A DNA stretch of 47,780 bases from Marinilabiliales bacterium (GCA_007695015.1 REEN01000112.1:1-47780), one strand, 5' to 3'. Positions 15,681-25,066 are shown, numbered from the stretch's first letter. Notes: a model not told the origin generated them from the letters alone. Translations and numbers: made by a program.

Positions 15681-17219
15681 ATGTCAAAACTTGAAGACAA
15701 GTTCAGGGAGCTGGACAAAAGAAACAGTGAAGCCTGCATTGGCGGCGGCAAAGAAAGAATAGACAAGCAGCATCTTTGCGGCAAGCTCACAGCCAGGGAA
15801 CGTATTGACCTGCTTCTTGACAAGGGCAGTTTTGTCGAAATCGACAAAATGGTCAAACATCGTTGCACGGACTTTGAAATGGACAAAAACAAGATCGCCG
15901 GCGATGGTGTTGTTTCCGGGTACGGCAAAATAGACGGCCGTCTTGTGTGCGTATTTGCCCAGGACTTTACAGTATTCGGCGGCACACTGAGCCGTGCAAA
16001 CGCCGACAAGATGGTGAAGATAATGGATATGGCCATGAAAATGGGTGCACCCCTGATCGGTCTTAATGATTCCGGTGGCGCAAGGATACAGGAAGGGGTC
16101 CAGAGCCTCGCCGGTTATGCAGATATCTTTCACCGTAACGTCCGTGCATCAGGGGTCATACCTCAGATATCAGCAATACTGGGACCATGTGCCGGCGGCG
16201 CAGTATACTCTCCGGCCCTTACCGATTTTATCATTATGACCAGGGAGAACAGCTATATGTTCGTTACCGGGCCTGATGTTATAAAGGCTGTGACTCATGA
16301 AGAGGTGACCAAGGAAGAACTGGGAGGGGCAATGACACATAACTCGAAGAGCGGAGTTGCTCACCTGATTGGAGAGAATGATGAAAATGCCATGATGATG
16401 ATCCGGGAACTGACAGGCTTCCTCCCCTCAAACAATATGGAAGATCCGCCTTTCAGGCCATTTACCGATGATACAGACCGTGAGGACGAGAACCTGCAGA
16501 CACTGGTGCCCCCTGACCCAAACAAGCCTTATGATATGATGGAGATCATCAGCTCGGTAGTTGATGACAACAATTTTTTCGAGATAATGCCTCATTACGC
16601 AAAGAACATGATAACCGGGTTTGCCAGACTGGCAGGTAAAACAGTTGGTATAGTGGCAAACCAGCCTGCTTTCCTGGCGGGCGTTCTCGATATAAACTCA
16701 TCGGTAAAGGCCGCCAGGTTTGTAAGGTTCTGCGATGCATTCAACATACCAATAATTACTTTGATGGATGTGCCTGGATTCCTGCCCGGTACAACGCAGG
16801 AGTTCGGAGGTATAATTAAACACGGGGCAAAGCTGCTTTATGCATACTCCGAGGCTACTGTGCCCAAAATAACACTTATAACCAGAAAGGCATACGGTGG
16901 TGCATATTGTGTAATGGCAAGCAAACATATAGGAGCAGATATCAACCTTGCTTATCCTACCGCCGAGATTGCGGTAATGGGACCTGAGGGGGCGGTAAAC
17001 ATTATATTCAGGCACAAGATCTCAGATGAAGAAAAAGCAACGGCAGTCGCCGGTTACAGGGAGGCCTTTGCTAATCCTTACAAGGCTGCAGAACTCGGAT
17101 ATATTGACGAGGTGATCTATCCGCGGGAAACAAGGAAAAAGCTTATCACTGCCATGGAGATATGCCAGAACAAGAGCGAATCAGGTCCGCGCCGGAAGCA
17201 CGGGAACATCCCATTGTGA
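15681..17219 (+). CDS. Acyl-CoA carboxylase carboxyltransferase subunit (PccB/MmdA-like)
   Basis: A 512-residue carboxyltransferase with two crotonase-like halves. N-half: [19 protein letters not shown] and [17 protein letters not shown]-half: [34 protein letters not shown] and [12 protein letters not shown]. These are the oxyanion and CoA-binding regions of PccB and MmdA. It transfers CO2 between carboxybiotin and propionyl-CoA, or removes it from methylmalonyl-CoA in the fermentation direction. The absence of membrane decarboxylase subunits (MmdB-type) in this operon favours carboxylase activity, but sequence alone does not decide. It ends 3 bp from the convergent serine hydrolase gene. Confidence 0.92.
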   Translation: MSKLEDKFRELDKRNSEACIGGGKERIDKQHLCGKLTARERIDLLLDKGSFVEIDKMVKHRCTDFEMDKNKIAGDGVVSGYGKIDGRLVCVFAQDFTVFGGTLSRANADKMVKIMDMAMKMGAPLIGLNDSGGARIQEGVQSLAGYADIFHRNVRASGVIPQISAILGPCAGGAVYSPALTDFIIMTRENSYMFVTGPDVIKAVTHEEVTKEELGGAMTHNSKSGVAHLIGENDENAMMMIRELTGFLPSNNMEDPPFRPFTDDTDREDENLQTLVPPDPNKPYDMMEIISSVVDDNNFFEIMPHYAKNMITGFARLAGKTVGIVANQPAFLAGVLDINSSVKAARFVRFCDAFNIPIITLMDVPGFLPGTTQEFGGIIKHGAKLLYAYSEATVPKITLITRKAYGGAYCVMASKHIGADINLAYPTAEIAVMGPEGAVNIIFRHKISDEEKATAVAGYREAFANPYKAAELGYIDEVIYPRETRKKLITAMEICQNKSESGPRRKHGNIPL

Positions 17220-17222
17220 CAA

Positions 17223-18569
17223 TTACCTGAGTTCGGCAATGTCAGGGTAAAGGAAAGGCATGGTCTCAAGATGGTAGAACAGGTCGTGATCCGGCCACTC
17301 TTTTATCCTGTTAAGTGCTGTCTGAACCTCACGGGTTATTTCCCGTGCCAGTGTAGTCCCCCTGTAAGTGCTTGAATTGAAAAATACTGCCCAGGTAAGC
17401 CCGTTGTTCTGTCGCATCACAAGGGCAGATGTCCCGGCAAAGGTTCCTGTACGCCACCAGTTGCCCCTCGCGTCTGTTCCTGTCCATCCGATCGTATGAC
17501 CTCCTGACAACCCTGAGTCTGTCATCAGCTTAATACTCTCGGCCGAAAGGATATCGGGAACACGAGGATTCCCGTCTATTGCAACCACAAGCCTGAGCAG
17601 TTCGGCAGGAGATGCTATCCACCCCCCTGCTGCACCCAGTGTTCTTATATCATTGCCACCATATGATTTAGGTACAATAGAGTCTACACTGAAAAATGAG
17701 TTAACCCTTATTGCATTATCCTGCTCATAATACCTTACCTCATTTTCAAAACGCTCCTCCTCGAGATTGCCGCCAATACGCATATCCTGTATGCCAAGAG
17801 GATAAAGAACAGCCTGCCTGACATATTCCTCATACCCCATTCCCGAGACTTTGGATATAACCTCGCCCAGGATTGCATACCCCAGGTTTGAATAGCTGGT
17901 CCGGGTCCCCGGTGTGTAATGCAGCCTTTTGCCCAGGGCGAAGCGGATTATATCCGGCACCTCAACAGGGGGATCAGTACCGAGGCTTCTTGCAACAGTA
18001 TGCGGCATGAACATATGATCGCCGAAACGCCTGTTCCACCCGGCAGAATGATTTAGCAGTTGCAGGACCGTAATTCTCTCCACACGGTTGTCGGTATAAT
18101 CGAGGTAGATGGAATCGTTCAGGATACCATCATGCCCGAATACATTATCCTTTAGGGAAAGCATTCCTGATTCGGCCATATACATTATCGCAGTAGCGGT
18201 TATTAGCTTCGAAATACTGGCCACCCTGAACATGTGCCTTGGTTCAACAAGTTCATTGGATTCGGTGTTGGCATAGCCAATCCCCCTGGCATATACAAGT
18301 CTGCCGTCCTTAGCCACTGCAACTGAAGCCCCTTTCATATCAAACTTTCCGAGCAGAAAAGCAAGGTTGTATTCCACATCCCTGAAGTCATCAAGGTCTG
18401 ATAACTGATTATTAATACTGTATGAAATAGGCTGTATCTGCTCTGAACGAAGCACCCTGTCGGTAGTACTTCCGCCCGATGAACTCATGGCTACATCCCA
18501 TAAATAAAAACAGGTAAACAGAATTATCTTTAAAAAGATTCCCCTCGTAAATAATCTTCTCATAAGCAA
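17223..18569 (-). CDS. Beta-lactamase-fold serine hydrolase (class C/esterase type)
   Basis: A 448-residue secreted or membrane-anchored serine hydrolase. A hydrophobic N-terminal segment (residues 10-27) follows basic residues, consistent with an export signal. The catalytic SxxK is SISK at 118-121 in FRVASISKLITAT, and the second motif is YSN in SYSNLGYAILGEVI. A third-motif candidate is HTIG in the C-terminal third. Family members are beta-lactamases, D-aminopeptidases or esterases. Here the HxG-type third motif rather than KTG favours an esterase or peptidase role over true antibiotic hydrolysis. Monocistronic by position. Confidence 0.88.
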   Translation of the reverse strand: MLMRRLFTRGIFLKIILFTCFYLWDVAMSSSGGSTTDRVLRSEQIQPISYSINNQLSDLDDFRDVEYNLAFLLGKFDMKGASVAVAKDGRLVYARGIGYANTESNELVEPRHMFRVASISKLITATAIMYMAESGMLSLKDNVFGHDGILNDSIYLDYTDNRVERITVLQLLNHSAGWNRRFGDHMFMPHTVARSLGTDPPVEVPDIIRFALGKRLHYTPGTRTSYSNLGYAILGEVISKVSGMGYEEYVRQAVLYPLGIQDMRIGGNLEEERFENEVRYYEQDNAIRVNSFFSVDSIVPKSYGGNDIRTLGAAGGWIASPAELLRLVVAIDGNPRVPDILSAESIKLMTDSGLSGGHTIGWTGTDARGNWWRTGTFAGTSALVMRQNNGLTWAVFFNSSTYRGTTLAREITREVQTALNRIKEWPDHDLFYHLETMPFLYPDIAELR

Positions 18570-18714
18570 CGACTATACACTAATATAATACAAAGTTAAT
18601 GAGGCAAAAGCCAAAAAGTCCACATTAATTTAGAATAATTATAAAAAACTTATTAACAATTATCCTTACTTCTTATTATGCATCATAAAAACTTTGTATT
18701 TACCGGTTCAGGTT

Positions 18715-18788
18715 TTTCAGCGATTTAAACTGATATGATCCTGCCGGACTATTTCAGCGATTTAAACTGATATGATTTTGCCGGACTA
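18715..18788. repeat. 37-bp tandem duplication
   Basis: Two adjacent 37-bp copies, 18715-18751 and 18752-18788, differ only at a CC/TT dinucleotide. Each contains GCGATTTAAACTGATATGAT and ends TGCCGGACTA. The TTTAAA core is palindromic. It lies about 150 bp upstream of the serine hydrolase start on its promoter side, so duplicated regulatory sites are possible. Confidence 0.85.
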
Positions 18789-18898
18789 TTTTAAGATGCA
18801 AAAGTAGAAAAACCCGGACAGTACTCTAATATTTTGAGGTATTGTTTGATAAACTTACAATAGACTTAAATAAACCAGGGATAATACATGACAAAACA

Positions 18899-18929
18899 AA
18901 ACCGCTAACGGTAGTATTCCCGCAGCGGT
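18899..18929 (-). terminator. Putative terminator of the thioredoxin-fold operon
   Basis: On the minus strand a 7-bp stem (AACCGCT/AGCGGTT, with an extra inner CGG/CCG pair) is followed by TTTTGTTTT. It lies about 25 bp after the stop of the redoxin gene at 18955, the expected place for a factor-independent terminator. Confidence 0.6.
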
Positions 18930-18954
18930 TGTTTATAGCACATTTATCTGTTTA

Positions 18955-19557
18955 TCAGTTTGCAACCTTTATAGTGCAACCGATTGCACGGGTAAAGTCC
19001 GGGTCAGGACTGCGACCCTCAAGGAGAGCGTCAATCGCATTTGCCAGGTACCTCTCTTCTACGGCATTAGCATCCCTGTAGTTGTCGTCGATCGCTCCGA
19101 TATATGCAACAACAAGATCATTACCCTCCCTGTTCAGCAGAAAAATATGCGGTGTTCTTGTTGCACCGTAAACCGGATAAACCTTCTGGCCATCATCAAA
19201 AAGGTATGGAAACGTAAACCCTTTTTCCCTGGCTCTAACCTGCATGAGCTCATAGGAATCACGAGGCTCTGCTGCAGGATCGTTCGGATTTATAGCAATA
19301 ACCGGGAAGCCTTTCGGACTGTACTTCTTGTCCAGCTCGATCAACCTGTCCTCATAGGCAACCGCATACGGGCAGTGATTGCATGTAAAAACCACCACAA
19401 AGCCTTTGGCATCGGGGTAGTCGCTCATGCTTACATAATTTCCGTCAACATTCTTAAGCCTGAAATCGGCAGCCTTGTCTCCTACACTGTAACCCTGTGC
19501 AGTGACCATGGCTAATGCCACAATTGAAAACGTAAATAACAACACGATCTTTTTCAT
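18955..19557 (-). CDS. Secreted AhpC/TSA-type thioredoxin-fold protein
   Basis: A 200-residue exported protein. A signal peptide (residues 1-20, ending MVTAQ) precedes a redoxin domain: VGDKAADFRLKNVDG, then VVFTCNHCPYAV with a CNHC active site at Cys59 and Cys62, and a cis-Pro region TPHIFLLNREG. CNHC in the TCNHCPY context is typical of a periplasmic thioredoxin-family clade distinct from classical peroxiredoxins. It probably acts in thiol-disulfide chemistry in the periplasm. It lies 95 bp downstream of a TlpA-like gene on the same strand and is likely co-transcribed with it. Confidence 0.88.
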   Translation of the reverse strand: MKKIVLLFTFSIVALAMVTAQGYSVGDKAADFRLKNVDGNYVSMSDYPDAKGFVVVFTCNHCPYAVAYEDRLIELDKKYSPKGFPVIAINPNDPAAEPRDSYELMQVRAREKGFTFPYLFDDGQKVYPVYGATRTPHIFLLNREGNDLVVAYIGAIDDNYRDANAVEERYLANAIDALLEGRSPDPDFTRAIGCTIKVAN

Positions 19558-19652
19558 AACAACCAGTTTTAGTTTATAAAATAGGAACTAAGCATCTATT
19601 ATCTTTTTTTCCTGATAATCCTGTTAATTTGTATAGAATTAATTGCTCATGT

Positions 19653-20126
19653 TCAGTTGAGCTTTGCCTCGATTATATTTTCAAGCTCCTCATATGTAAA
19701 AACCTTCTCATAGAAAGATCTGGTCTCCCTGTTGAATATAATAGTTGCAGGTATCGCGCCACTCCAGGTTTCGTCGACCATAGGTATCCACCTGTTGCTC
19801 CGCGGATCATCCAGCAGAATAATCTCCGATCTAAGGTTATGCTCTCTAATGAATGGTAACAATCTTGATTCCATGTGCCTTGGATTGTCGAGGCTGACAA
19901 GAATGACCTTCACCTTACGGTCAGAATAGACCTCATTGATCTTTTCGAATTCAGGCAGTTCCTTTACACAGGGAACACACCAGGTAGCCCAGAAATTAAC
20001 CACATAAACAGAATCACTTCGGGTAGTAAGCCTTGGTTTAAGGTCATCAAAATTCATTGCCGGAACCTGTGCAATAGCGGCCGAAATGAAAAGATTTACT
20101 GAAATAAGCAATATTAATTTCCGCAT
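19653..20126 (-). CDS. TlpA/ResA-like periplasmic thioredoxin
   Basis: A 157-residue protein with an N-terminal signal peptide (ending AIAQ at residue 20) and a thioredoxin domain carrying WCVPC, Cys50 and Cys53, in NFWATWCVPCVKELPEFEKI. The cis-Pro is in GAIPATIIFN. It is a TlpA/ResA-type reductase used in the periplasm for cytochrome maturation or protein thiol repair; the target is unknown. It is the first gene of a probable two-gene unit with the CNHC redoxin downstream. Confidence 0.9.
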   Translation of the reverse strand: MRKLILLISVNLFISAAIAQVPAMNFDDLKPRLTTRSDSVYVVNFWATWCVPCVKELPEFEKINEVYSDRKVKVILVSLDNPRHMESRLLPFIREHNLRSEIILLDDPRSNRWIPMVDETWSGAIPATIIFNRETRSFYEKVFTYEELENIIEAKLN

Positions 20127-20342
20127 ATTTTACTGAATTGATCATAAACTATTTAATTTAAGAAACAGGAGTAGTGGTAAATTGTTTAAAGACCACAAAT
20201 TAATTTTAATAATGCTGTCTTAAAAAGTGTTAATTTCAATTATTGCAGGATCCCCCGTATGTATAGCAAACAAATAGTTTAGCTAAAGCATAGCAGTTCC
20301 ATCTGAATTGGAATACCTAACATGAATTACCATCGGGTGGTA

Positions 20343-20828
20343 TCAGGAAATATCAATTCCGGAAACTTCCAGATAAGGAACAGCTTTCTTTATTCGTATA
20401 ACCCTGCATGTAAGGCTCTTCACCGCACCTGAAATTGTCCCTGGATAGTTGAAAGGCCGTGTTTTCAGCTCCTGCCCGAATATGTCCCTGACCATAGCAT
20501 AACATGTTTTGCTGCCCTCTTCGCAATTCTGTAGCCCAAGCAGGTCAAAACTGTAAGTTTCTCCCTCGGAGTAATAAGGATGCCTGGGCTCAAAGAAGAA
20601 CCTGCCCTGGCAGTTGATCCGGTCAAGCCTGCAAGAAATTACACTACCGGGTTCTATCCCGTAATTACCATATATGGAGACCGGGATTAAATGCCTGAGT
20701 CCGTTGCAGTCCCTTCCCACATACCATGATCCTCCAGGGAGGAATTCGATGGTTTTGATTATTTCGAGCTTGTAATATTTTCCCGGACTAAGCAACAGGG
20801 TCTTGTCCTGAAATTTCCTGCCAGTCAT
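20343..20828 (-). CDS. Uncharacterised protein with OB-fold-like repeats
   Basis: A 161-residue protein with no signal peptide. Two similar beta-rich halves can be made out: residues 15-80 (YYKLEIIKTI ... PGSVISCRLDRINCQGRFFFEP) and 85-155 (EGETYSFDLLGLQN ... GAVKSLTCRVIRI). Strands with V-x-C-R-L/V-x-x-I resemble S1/OB-fold nucleic-acid-binding proteins. The segment PRHPYYSEGETYSF follows the first half. I do not recognise a named family. It stands alone, 216 bp upstream of the TlpA-like gene. Confidence 0.65.
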   Translation of the reverse strand: MTGRKFQDKTLLLSPGKYYKLEIIKTIEFLPGGSWYVGRDCNGLRHLIPVSIYGNYGIEPGSVISCRLDRINCQGRFFFEPRHPYYSEGETYSFDLLGLQNCEEGSKTCYAMVRDIFGQELKTRPFNYPGTISGAVKSLTCRVIRIKKAVPYLEVSGIDIS

Positions 20829-21035
20829 ACAATAAACCTTTGCAGCACAAAATTACTGGTATTTTATTAAATGACGGAGTGACCCGGTTACATGCCCCTG
20901 GATTATAATGTCCTCAATATTTGGTTATTTGATTTTTTTTTCATATATTACATCGAAACCGGGTTTTTTCAGGCACCTGTATTGTGATGTGTCTGAAACT
21001 AAATAAAATTTGTTAAACTTTAAAATAAAATAATT

Positions 21036-21323
21036 ATGAGCAAATCATCAGTAAGCGCAATTCTGGGATTTATTGCAGGAGCAGCCGCAGGTGCGGCTAT
21101 TGGAGTGTTGTTTGCTCCTGACAAAGGAACAACCACAAGAAAAAAGATCAAGACACAGGCACAAAAAGTTGGTGACGAGATGAAAGAGGGTCTGTCACTT
21201 AAGATAGATGAACTGAACAAGTATGTTGCCGGCTTTGTTGATGAAACAAAAGGCAAGATTGCCGATCTTGAGAAAAAGACCAAACAGGAAATACAGAATG
21301 TGAAAGAAAAGGCCGCTAAATAA
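21036..21323 (+). CDS. YtxH-domain protein
   Basis: A 95-residue protein of the YtxH family. One Gly/Ala-rich membrane segment (residues 8-30, GFIAGAAAGAAIGVLFAP, then DKG) precedes a long charged amphipathic helix (residues 35-95, Lys/Glu-rich, likely coiled coil). YtxH proteins are small envelope-associated stress proteins of unknown mechanism. It is the first gene of a three-gene plus-strand cassette with a Holin-X-type protein and a small basic protein, closed by a strong terminator at 21999-22029. Confidence 0.88.
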   Translation: MSKSSVSAILGFIAGAAAGAAIGVLFAPDKGTTTRKKIKTQAQKVGDEMKEGLSLKIDELNKYVAGFVDETKGKIADLEKKTKQEIQNVKEKAAK

Positions 21324-21330
21324 AAGGATA

Positions 21331-21714
21331 ATGGCAGATAATTCTTTCAAGGGAAATATTGCCGAGATTATCTCGGTTGCACGTTCATACGTGAATACAA
21401 GAATAGAACTGTGGAAACTGTCCCTGCTGGAAAAAGCGTCTCTGGCAGGGGCTCATTTCCTCAGCTCGGTAATTGTTGTACTGATAGTTGCATTTTGCCT
21501 ACTTTTCATATCACTGGCATTTGCATACTGGTACGGACAGAAAACAGGCGATATGATTGCCGGGTTCCTCATTACAGCAGGTTTCTACCTGGTAATCGGA
21601 CTCGTTTTTGTAATCAGCAGGAATTTTTTTGTGACAGGACCTGTTATCAAAACCCTGTCCAAAATAATGTACAATGAAGAACCCGATACAGATGCCGAAA
21701 AAGAAAAAGAATAA
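21331..21714 (+). CDS. Holin-X-type (phage-holin superfamily) membrane protein
   Basis: A 127-residue protein with two hydrophobic helices (about residues 40-64 and 75-95) flanked by an N-terminal amphipathic helix and a C-terminal acidic/Lys-rich tail. This is the shape of the PF07332 putative Holin-X family, often found beside YtxH genes in Bacteroidota chromosomes, where a lytic role is unlikely. It starts 7 bp after the YtxH stop and overlaps the next gene. Confidence 0.8.
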   Translation: MADNSFKGNIAEIISVARSYVNTRIELWKLSLLEKASLAGAHFLSSVIVVLIVAFCLLFISLAFAYWYGQKTGDMIAGFLITAGFYLVIGLVFVISRNFFVTGPVIKTLSKIMYNEEPDTDAEKEKE

Positions 21715-21970
21715 AGAGGCCAGATATACATCTTTACAGGACATAAGGTTGGCCAGGAACAGGCTCAGATATGAAATCCTGTTGTGTGAGGAGAGAATGA
21801 AAAACAGCAGTGTCAGACTTTTTGCGGGTTTTACGAATTCACTCAGGGATTTTGGTTTTTATGTCCGCAACAGGCTTTTTACATACGCATTTTTCCGCTC
21901 CCTTTCAAAATCTGGGATGATTTACGATTTTCTCACCAGTTTCAAAAAGGGCTTTAGCAAGAATTTGTAA
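21692..21970 (+). CDS. Small basic hypothetical protein of the YtxH/Holin-X cassette
   Basis: About 92 residues from the ATG at 21692; an alternative ATG lies at 21674. Either start overlaps the Holin-X gene, by 23 or 41 bp. The N-terminus is Lys-rich (MPKKKKNKEAR). A helical region follows (SLQDIRLARNRLRYEILLCE), then an aromatic, basic C-terminus (RDFGFYVRNRLFTYAFFRS). No membrane helix is certain. Position and overlap argue for function with the two preceding membrane proteins. I do not know the family name. Confidence 0.7.
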   Translation: MPKKKKNKEARYTSLQDIRLARNRLRYEILLCEERMKNSSVRLFAGFTNSLRDFGFYVRNRLFTYAFFRSLSKSGMIYDFLTSFKKGFSKNL

Positions 21971-21998
21971 AATAAATGCTTACTTTAAACATGCAGGC

Positions 21999-22029
21999 AA
22001 AACCGGTAGCTGAGCTATCCGGTTTTTTT
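21999..22029 (+). terminator. Factor-independent terminator, probably bidirectional
   Basis: A strong hairpin: AAAACCGGTAGC pairs with GCTATCCGGTTTT around a TGA loop, with one bulged T, followed by a run of T. It closes the YtxH cassette. The A-run on the left arm would also serve the minus-strand porin gene ending at 22035. Confidence 0.88.
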
Positions 22030-22034
22030 AATGA

Positions 22035-22655
22035 TTAAAAGAATATGCCCACACTGACAATGAACTGGCGGGCCCGCGAATCAAATTCCCTTTCCTGTCC
22101 CCCGACAGTAACGCCGCTACCGAGCTTGCTCAGGTTCCCCTCGTATTTGAGATCCAGGGCCAGCCTGTCAAAAAGATCAACACCAACTCCGGCCTGGTAT
22201 CCGAAGGTAGCTGAATTGAAGTTCTCCTCCAGTCCGAATTCATTCAGCTCTGATGCAGTACTGAGCATTATGGTCCCAACAGGCCCAATCCCTACCCTGG
22301 CCGGCCCGAACCGGCGGCCTACAAGAACTGGTATGTCTAGTTTATTGTAGGTCTGTTCCTTAATAATTCCGGCGGTGTTCTGGCCAAGCTCGGTTACCCT
22401 TACCTCACTGCCAATACTCGAGAACAGTATTTCGGGCTGAATGAACATCCCAAAAAAATTGAGCTGCATCATAATTCCGCCGTGAAAACCAACACTGGCA
22501 TCGTTAAGAGTTGTAAATGAATAATCATCAGTAACTAACTCTGTTGCATTAAAGTAGGCTGTATTTATGCCGCCCCTGAGTCCCATGCGAAATTGTGCTT
22601 CTGCACCTGCCATTAGTATAAAGGTCAGCAGACCTGTAATAATGAGTTTTTTCAT
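22035..22655 (-). CDS. Outer-membrane beta-barrel (porin-family) protein
   Basis: A 206-residue protein with a signal peptide (MKKLIITGLLTFILMAGAEA, cleaved near residue 20). The mature chain is a series of amphipathic strands beginning FRMGLRGGINTAYF and ending in the aromatic C-terminal strand ARQFIVSVGIFF. This matches the PF13568-type outer-membrane beta-barrel family of Bacteroidota, usually eight strands. It sits in the outer membrane; the role (structural or small-molecule passage) is unknown. Confidence 0.9.
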   Translation of the reverse strand: MKKLIITGLLTFILMAGAEAQFRMGLRGGINTAYFNATELVTDDYSFTTLNDASVGFHGGIMMQLNFFGMFIQPEILFSSIGSEVRVTELGQNTAGIIKEQTYNKLDIPVLVGRRFGPARVGIGPVGTIMLSTASELNEFGLEENFNSATFGYQAGVGVDLFDRLALDLKYEGNLSKLGSGVTVGGQEREFDSRARQFIVSVGIFF

Positions 22656-22762
22656 AATTAGTGTTTTAGTAAATCCGGCAAACTATTTTAGCTGTAAATT
22701 TAATAAATGAACTCTGCATATTGTAACACAAGATAGTTTAAAATGTTGTTTTCCGAAAAGCT

Positions 22763-24016
22763 TTATTCTCTAAACTCTTCAAGAGCCTTAAGTCTTTCCA
22801 GCAATGGAGGATGGGAATAATAAACATAGACATACAGAGGGTGGGGGCGCAGATTGCTTAGGTTCTTGACAGTTAGTTTTTTCAGTGCGTCTGCAAGATT
22901 CCTTGCCGAGGAGTACCTGGCAGCAAACCTGTCCGCTTCATACTCATTGCGCCGCGAAAGCCAGTTGCCAGCAACACTGAACGCAGCTGATACCGGTGAA
23001 TACAATATTCCAAACGCGACCAGGCCCATGTGGAAAGATGGTTCAACTGCTCCAAGGGCAACTGATAACCGGGGAGATGCAAGCATAACTGAGAGTATAT
23101 AGAGAGTTACAGCAGTGGTAACCGCAGAAACCGCCATACCCGCAAATATGTGTCTCTTTTTGTAATGGCCGATCTCATGTGCAAGTACCGCAACTATCTC
23201 TTTAACTTTTAGATCACTGATCAGTGTGTCAAACAAAACTATCCTTTTTTTTCTGCCAAGTCCGGCAAAATAAGCATTGGCTTTTGTACTTCTCCTTGAA
23301 CCGTCTATTACAAACACATCATCAAGCCTGAAGCCGGTGTTATTGCTCATAGCAGAGATCTCTTCCTTAAGCTCACCAGGTTCAAGGGGCGTCTGTTTAT
23401 TAAAAAGAGGAACAATAAGTGTTGAATAAAACAGGTTCATAAAGATCATGAACAGGGTTATCAGGATGAGCGCCCATACCCAGAACCATTCAGTGGTAAG
23501 ATAATAGAACCAGGTTACCAGGGCCAGAAGTCCGCCTCCGATAAGCAAACCAAGAAGCCATCCCTTGATCCTGTCGGTTATAAATAATTTGGGTGTTGAT
23601 CTGTTAAACCCGAATCTCTCCTCTATCACAAATGTGCCATACCAGTCAAATGGTAAACTTATTATATCTGATGCCAGCATGATTATTCCGAAAAAAACAA
23701 GCGCAGTTACAACCGGGGTATCTGACAGAGTCCACGATATCCGGTCAACCAGTGCAAAACCGCCCAAAAAAAGCATCGCCAGAATAATTGTCATGCCCAC
23801 AAAAGAACGAAGAAGAGAATAACGCTGCTTAACCTTCTCATATTCAATAGACTTTGCGTATCGATCCTCGTCATAAATCTCTTTAAGTTCATCCGGAAGC
23901 CGCGGGGTCCTCCTGGTTGAGTTCAGGTATTCAAAAAGCGCTTCTGCAATAAACGAAGCAATAACAAAAATCACAAGCAGTTCAAAAAGCATACTCCATA
24001 TTTTAAAAAAGTACAA
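22763..24016 (-). CDS. M48 family metallopeptidase (Ste24/CAAX-protease type)
   Basis: A 417-residue integral membrane zinc protease. The N-terminal half has the M48 N-domain with several membrane helices and SLPFDWYGTFVIEERFGFN. The zinc site is HEIGH (His280, Glu281, His284), with a downstream acidic ligand near residue 358 in RRNEYEADRF. This is the Ste24 architecture. In bacteria it is thought to degrade misfolded membrane proteins. It follows the DUF6340 lipoprotein gene by 12 bp and is probably co-transcribed with it. Confidence 0.93.
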   Translation of the reverse strand: MYFFKIWSMLFELLVIFVIASFIAEALFEYLNSTRRTPRLPDELKEIYDEDRYAKSIEYEKVKQRYSLLRSFVGMTIILAMLFLGGFALVDRISWTLSDTPVVTALVFFGIIMLASDIISLPFDWYGTFVIEERFGFNRSTPKLFITDRIKGWLLGLLIGGGLLALVTWFYYLTTEWFWVWALILITLFMIFMNLFYSTLIVPLFNKQTPLEPGELKEEISAMSNNTGFRLDDVFVIDGSRRSTKANAYFAGLGRKKRIVLFDTLISDLKVKEIVAVLAHEIGHYKKRHIFAGMAVSAVTTAVTLYILSVMLASPRLSVALGAVEPSFHMGLVAFGILYSPVSAAFSVAGNWLSRRNEYEADRFAARYSSARNLADALKKLTVKNLSNLRPHPLYVYVYYSHPPLLERLKALEEFRE

Positions 24017-24028
24017 AAATAGTTTTTT

Positions 24029-25066
24029 TCACTCAACACCAAGCTGCCTGTCCAACTGTTCTGCTATCTCAGCCCTCTCTTCCAGAATAACAACATATTC
24101 TGCAGTTAACTGTTTACGTGCAACCTGGTATGATCTTCTTGCCCAGACCAGAGCCTGTCTGCTATCTCCTCTCATTTCATTTACCAGGGCCAGGTTATGC
24201 ATGGCAGCGGCCACCAAATTTCTATTCATCCTGTCAAGTTGTTCGAGGTATATCGCCTCAGCAATTTCCAATTCATTGGATATGAAATGACGGTAAGCTT
24301 TGCGCATATTCCTGTTCCCCCGAAAATAAACCATCCTGTCACCAGTCATCCAGTGAGGGGAAATTCTTCTGGCAAAGTCCAGTGCCGTTAGATAGGCTGT
24401 CTCCATGAAAACCTCTGCAATATCCGGCATTTTGTACAGCACCTCATTTATATCCCAGTCCGTGAAATCCAATACAAGGGTATCAGTAAAAACATACTCA
24501 TCAATAACGCCCCCCCCTCCTCCTTCATAGATACGCCAGCCTGCAGTAATGTCAACATCGATCAAAGCCCAGTAATACCGGTTCCATCCACCCATGGAGT
24601 TCCAGCGTTCTTCACTGATCGAGTCGCTGTATACAACCCTTAAATATTCGAGGGATATCAATGCATCAGCAGCAAGGGGACCACATAATTCACTAACAAA
24701 CAAAGGATCAAGCGGCAATGGAATCTGATATCTTTCACTCATGCCCGTTTCAAGTATCATTGTACTGTCCATGTATTCAGTTCCAGGCGATTCATTGAGT
24801 ATATCGGCCAGTGCAAAGATCAGCTCGGTGGTTGTTTGGTTGAGTAAATCTGACAGGAACTGGTCCGAAATAACCGGTTCGGGTCTTACTGTCTGTAAGG
24901 GTGGTAAAACAGTATCAGCGATTGTTCTGTTAAGCAGGAGCACCCTGTTTATTTCAGGTGGAAGCGGATCAGATGCAGGCTCCAGAACCTGTATTTCAAT
25001 TTTCGAAACCGATACGCACGAAAATGCCGATACCGCAGCAAGCAAAATGACTAGCCTGGTAAACAT
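24029..25066 (-). CDS. DUF6340-like lipoprotein with TPR-type C-terminus
   Basis: A 345-residue probable lipoprotein: a hydrophobic N-terminus ends in AFSC at residue 17, an imperfect lipobox. The central domain (INRVLLLNRTIADTV ... DALISLEYLRVVYSD ... WRIYEGGG) fits DUF6340, a Bacteroidota lipoprotein family. The C-terminal 100 residues form helical hairpins (AMHNLALVNEMRGDSRQAL) resembling tetratricopeptide repeats. Likely periplasm-facing on the outer membrane. It is the first gene before the M48 protease and may assist envelope proteostasis, an inference from position. Confidence 0.72.
   Translation of the reverse strand: MFTRLVILLAAVSAFSCVSVSKIEIQVLEPASDPLPPEINRVLLLNRTIADTVLPPLQTVRPEPVISDQFLSDLLNQTTTELIFALADILNESPGTEYMDSTMILETGMSERYQIPLPLDPLFVSELCGPLAADALISLEYLRVVYSDSISEERWNSMGGWNRYYWALIDVDITAGWRIYEGGGGGVIDEYVFTDTLVLDFTDWDINEVLYKMPDIAEVFMETAYLTALDFARRISPHWMTGDRMVYFRGNRNMRKAYRHFISNELEIAEAIYLEQLDRMNRNLVAAAMHNLALVNEMRGDSRQALVWARRSYQVARKQLTAEYVVILEERAEIAEQLDRQLGVE

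Larger units (their letters stand above)
18570..18954. other. Gene-free stretch between minus-strand genes
   Basis: 385 bp with no convincing gene. It holds the promoter region of the serine hydrolase on the left, a 37-bp tandem duplication (18715-18788), and a hairpin just downstream of the redoxin gene (18899-18929). The 79-codon plus-strand frame starting at 18842 runs through that hairpin and antisense into the redoxin gene and is discounted. Confidence 0.6.

Noticed and set aside
21331-21714. Phage holin for lysis
   Set aside because: Only the fold family is holin-like; no endolysin or phage genes are adjacent, and it sits with a YtxH gene as in ordinary chromosomes.
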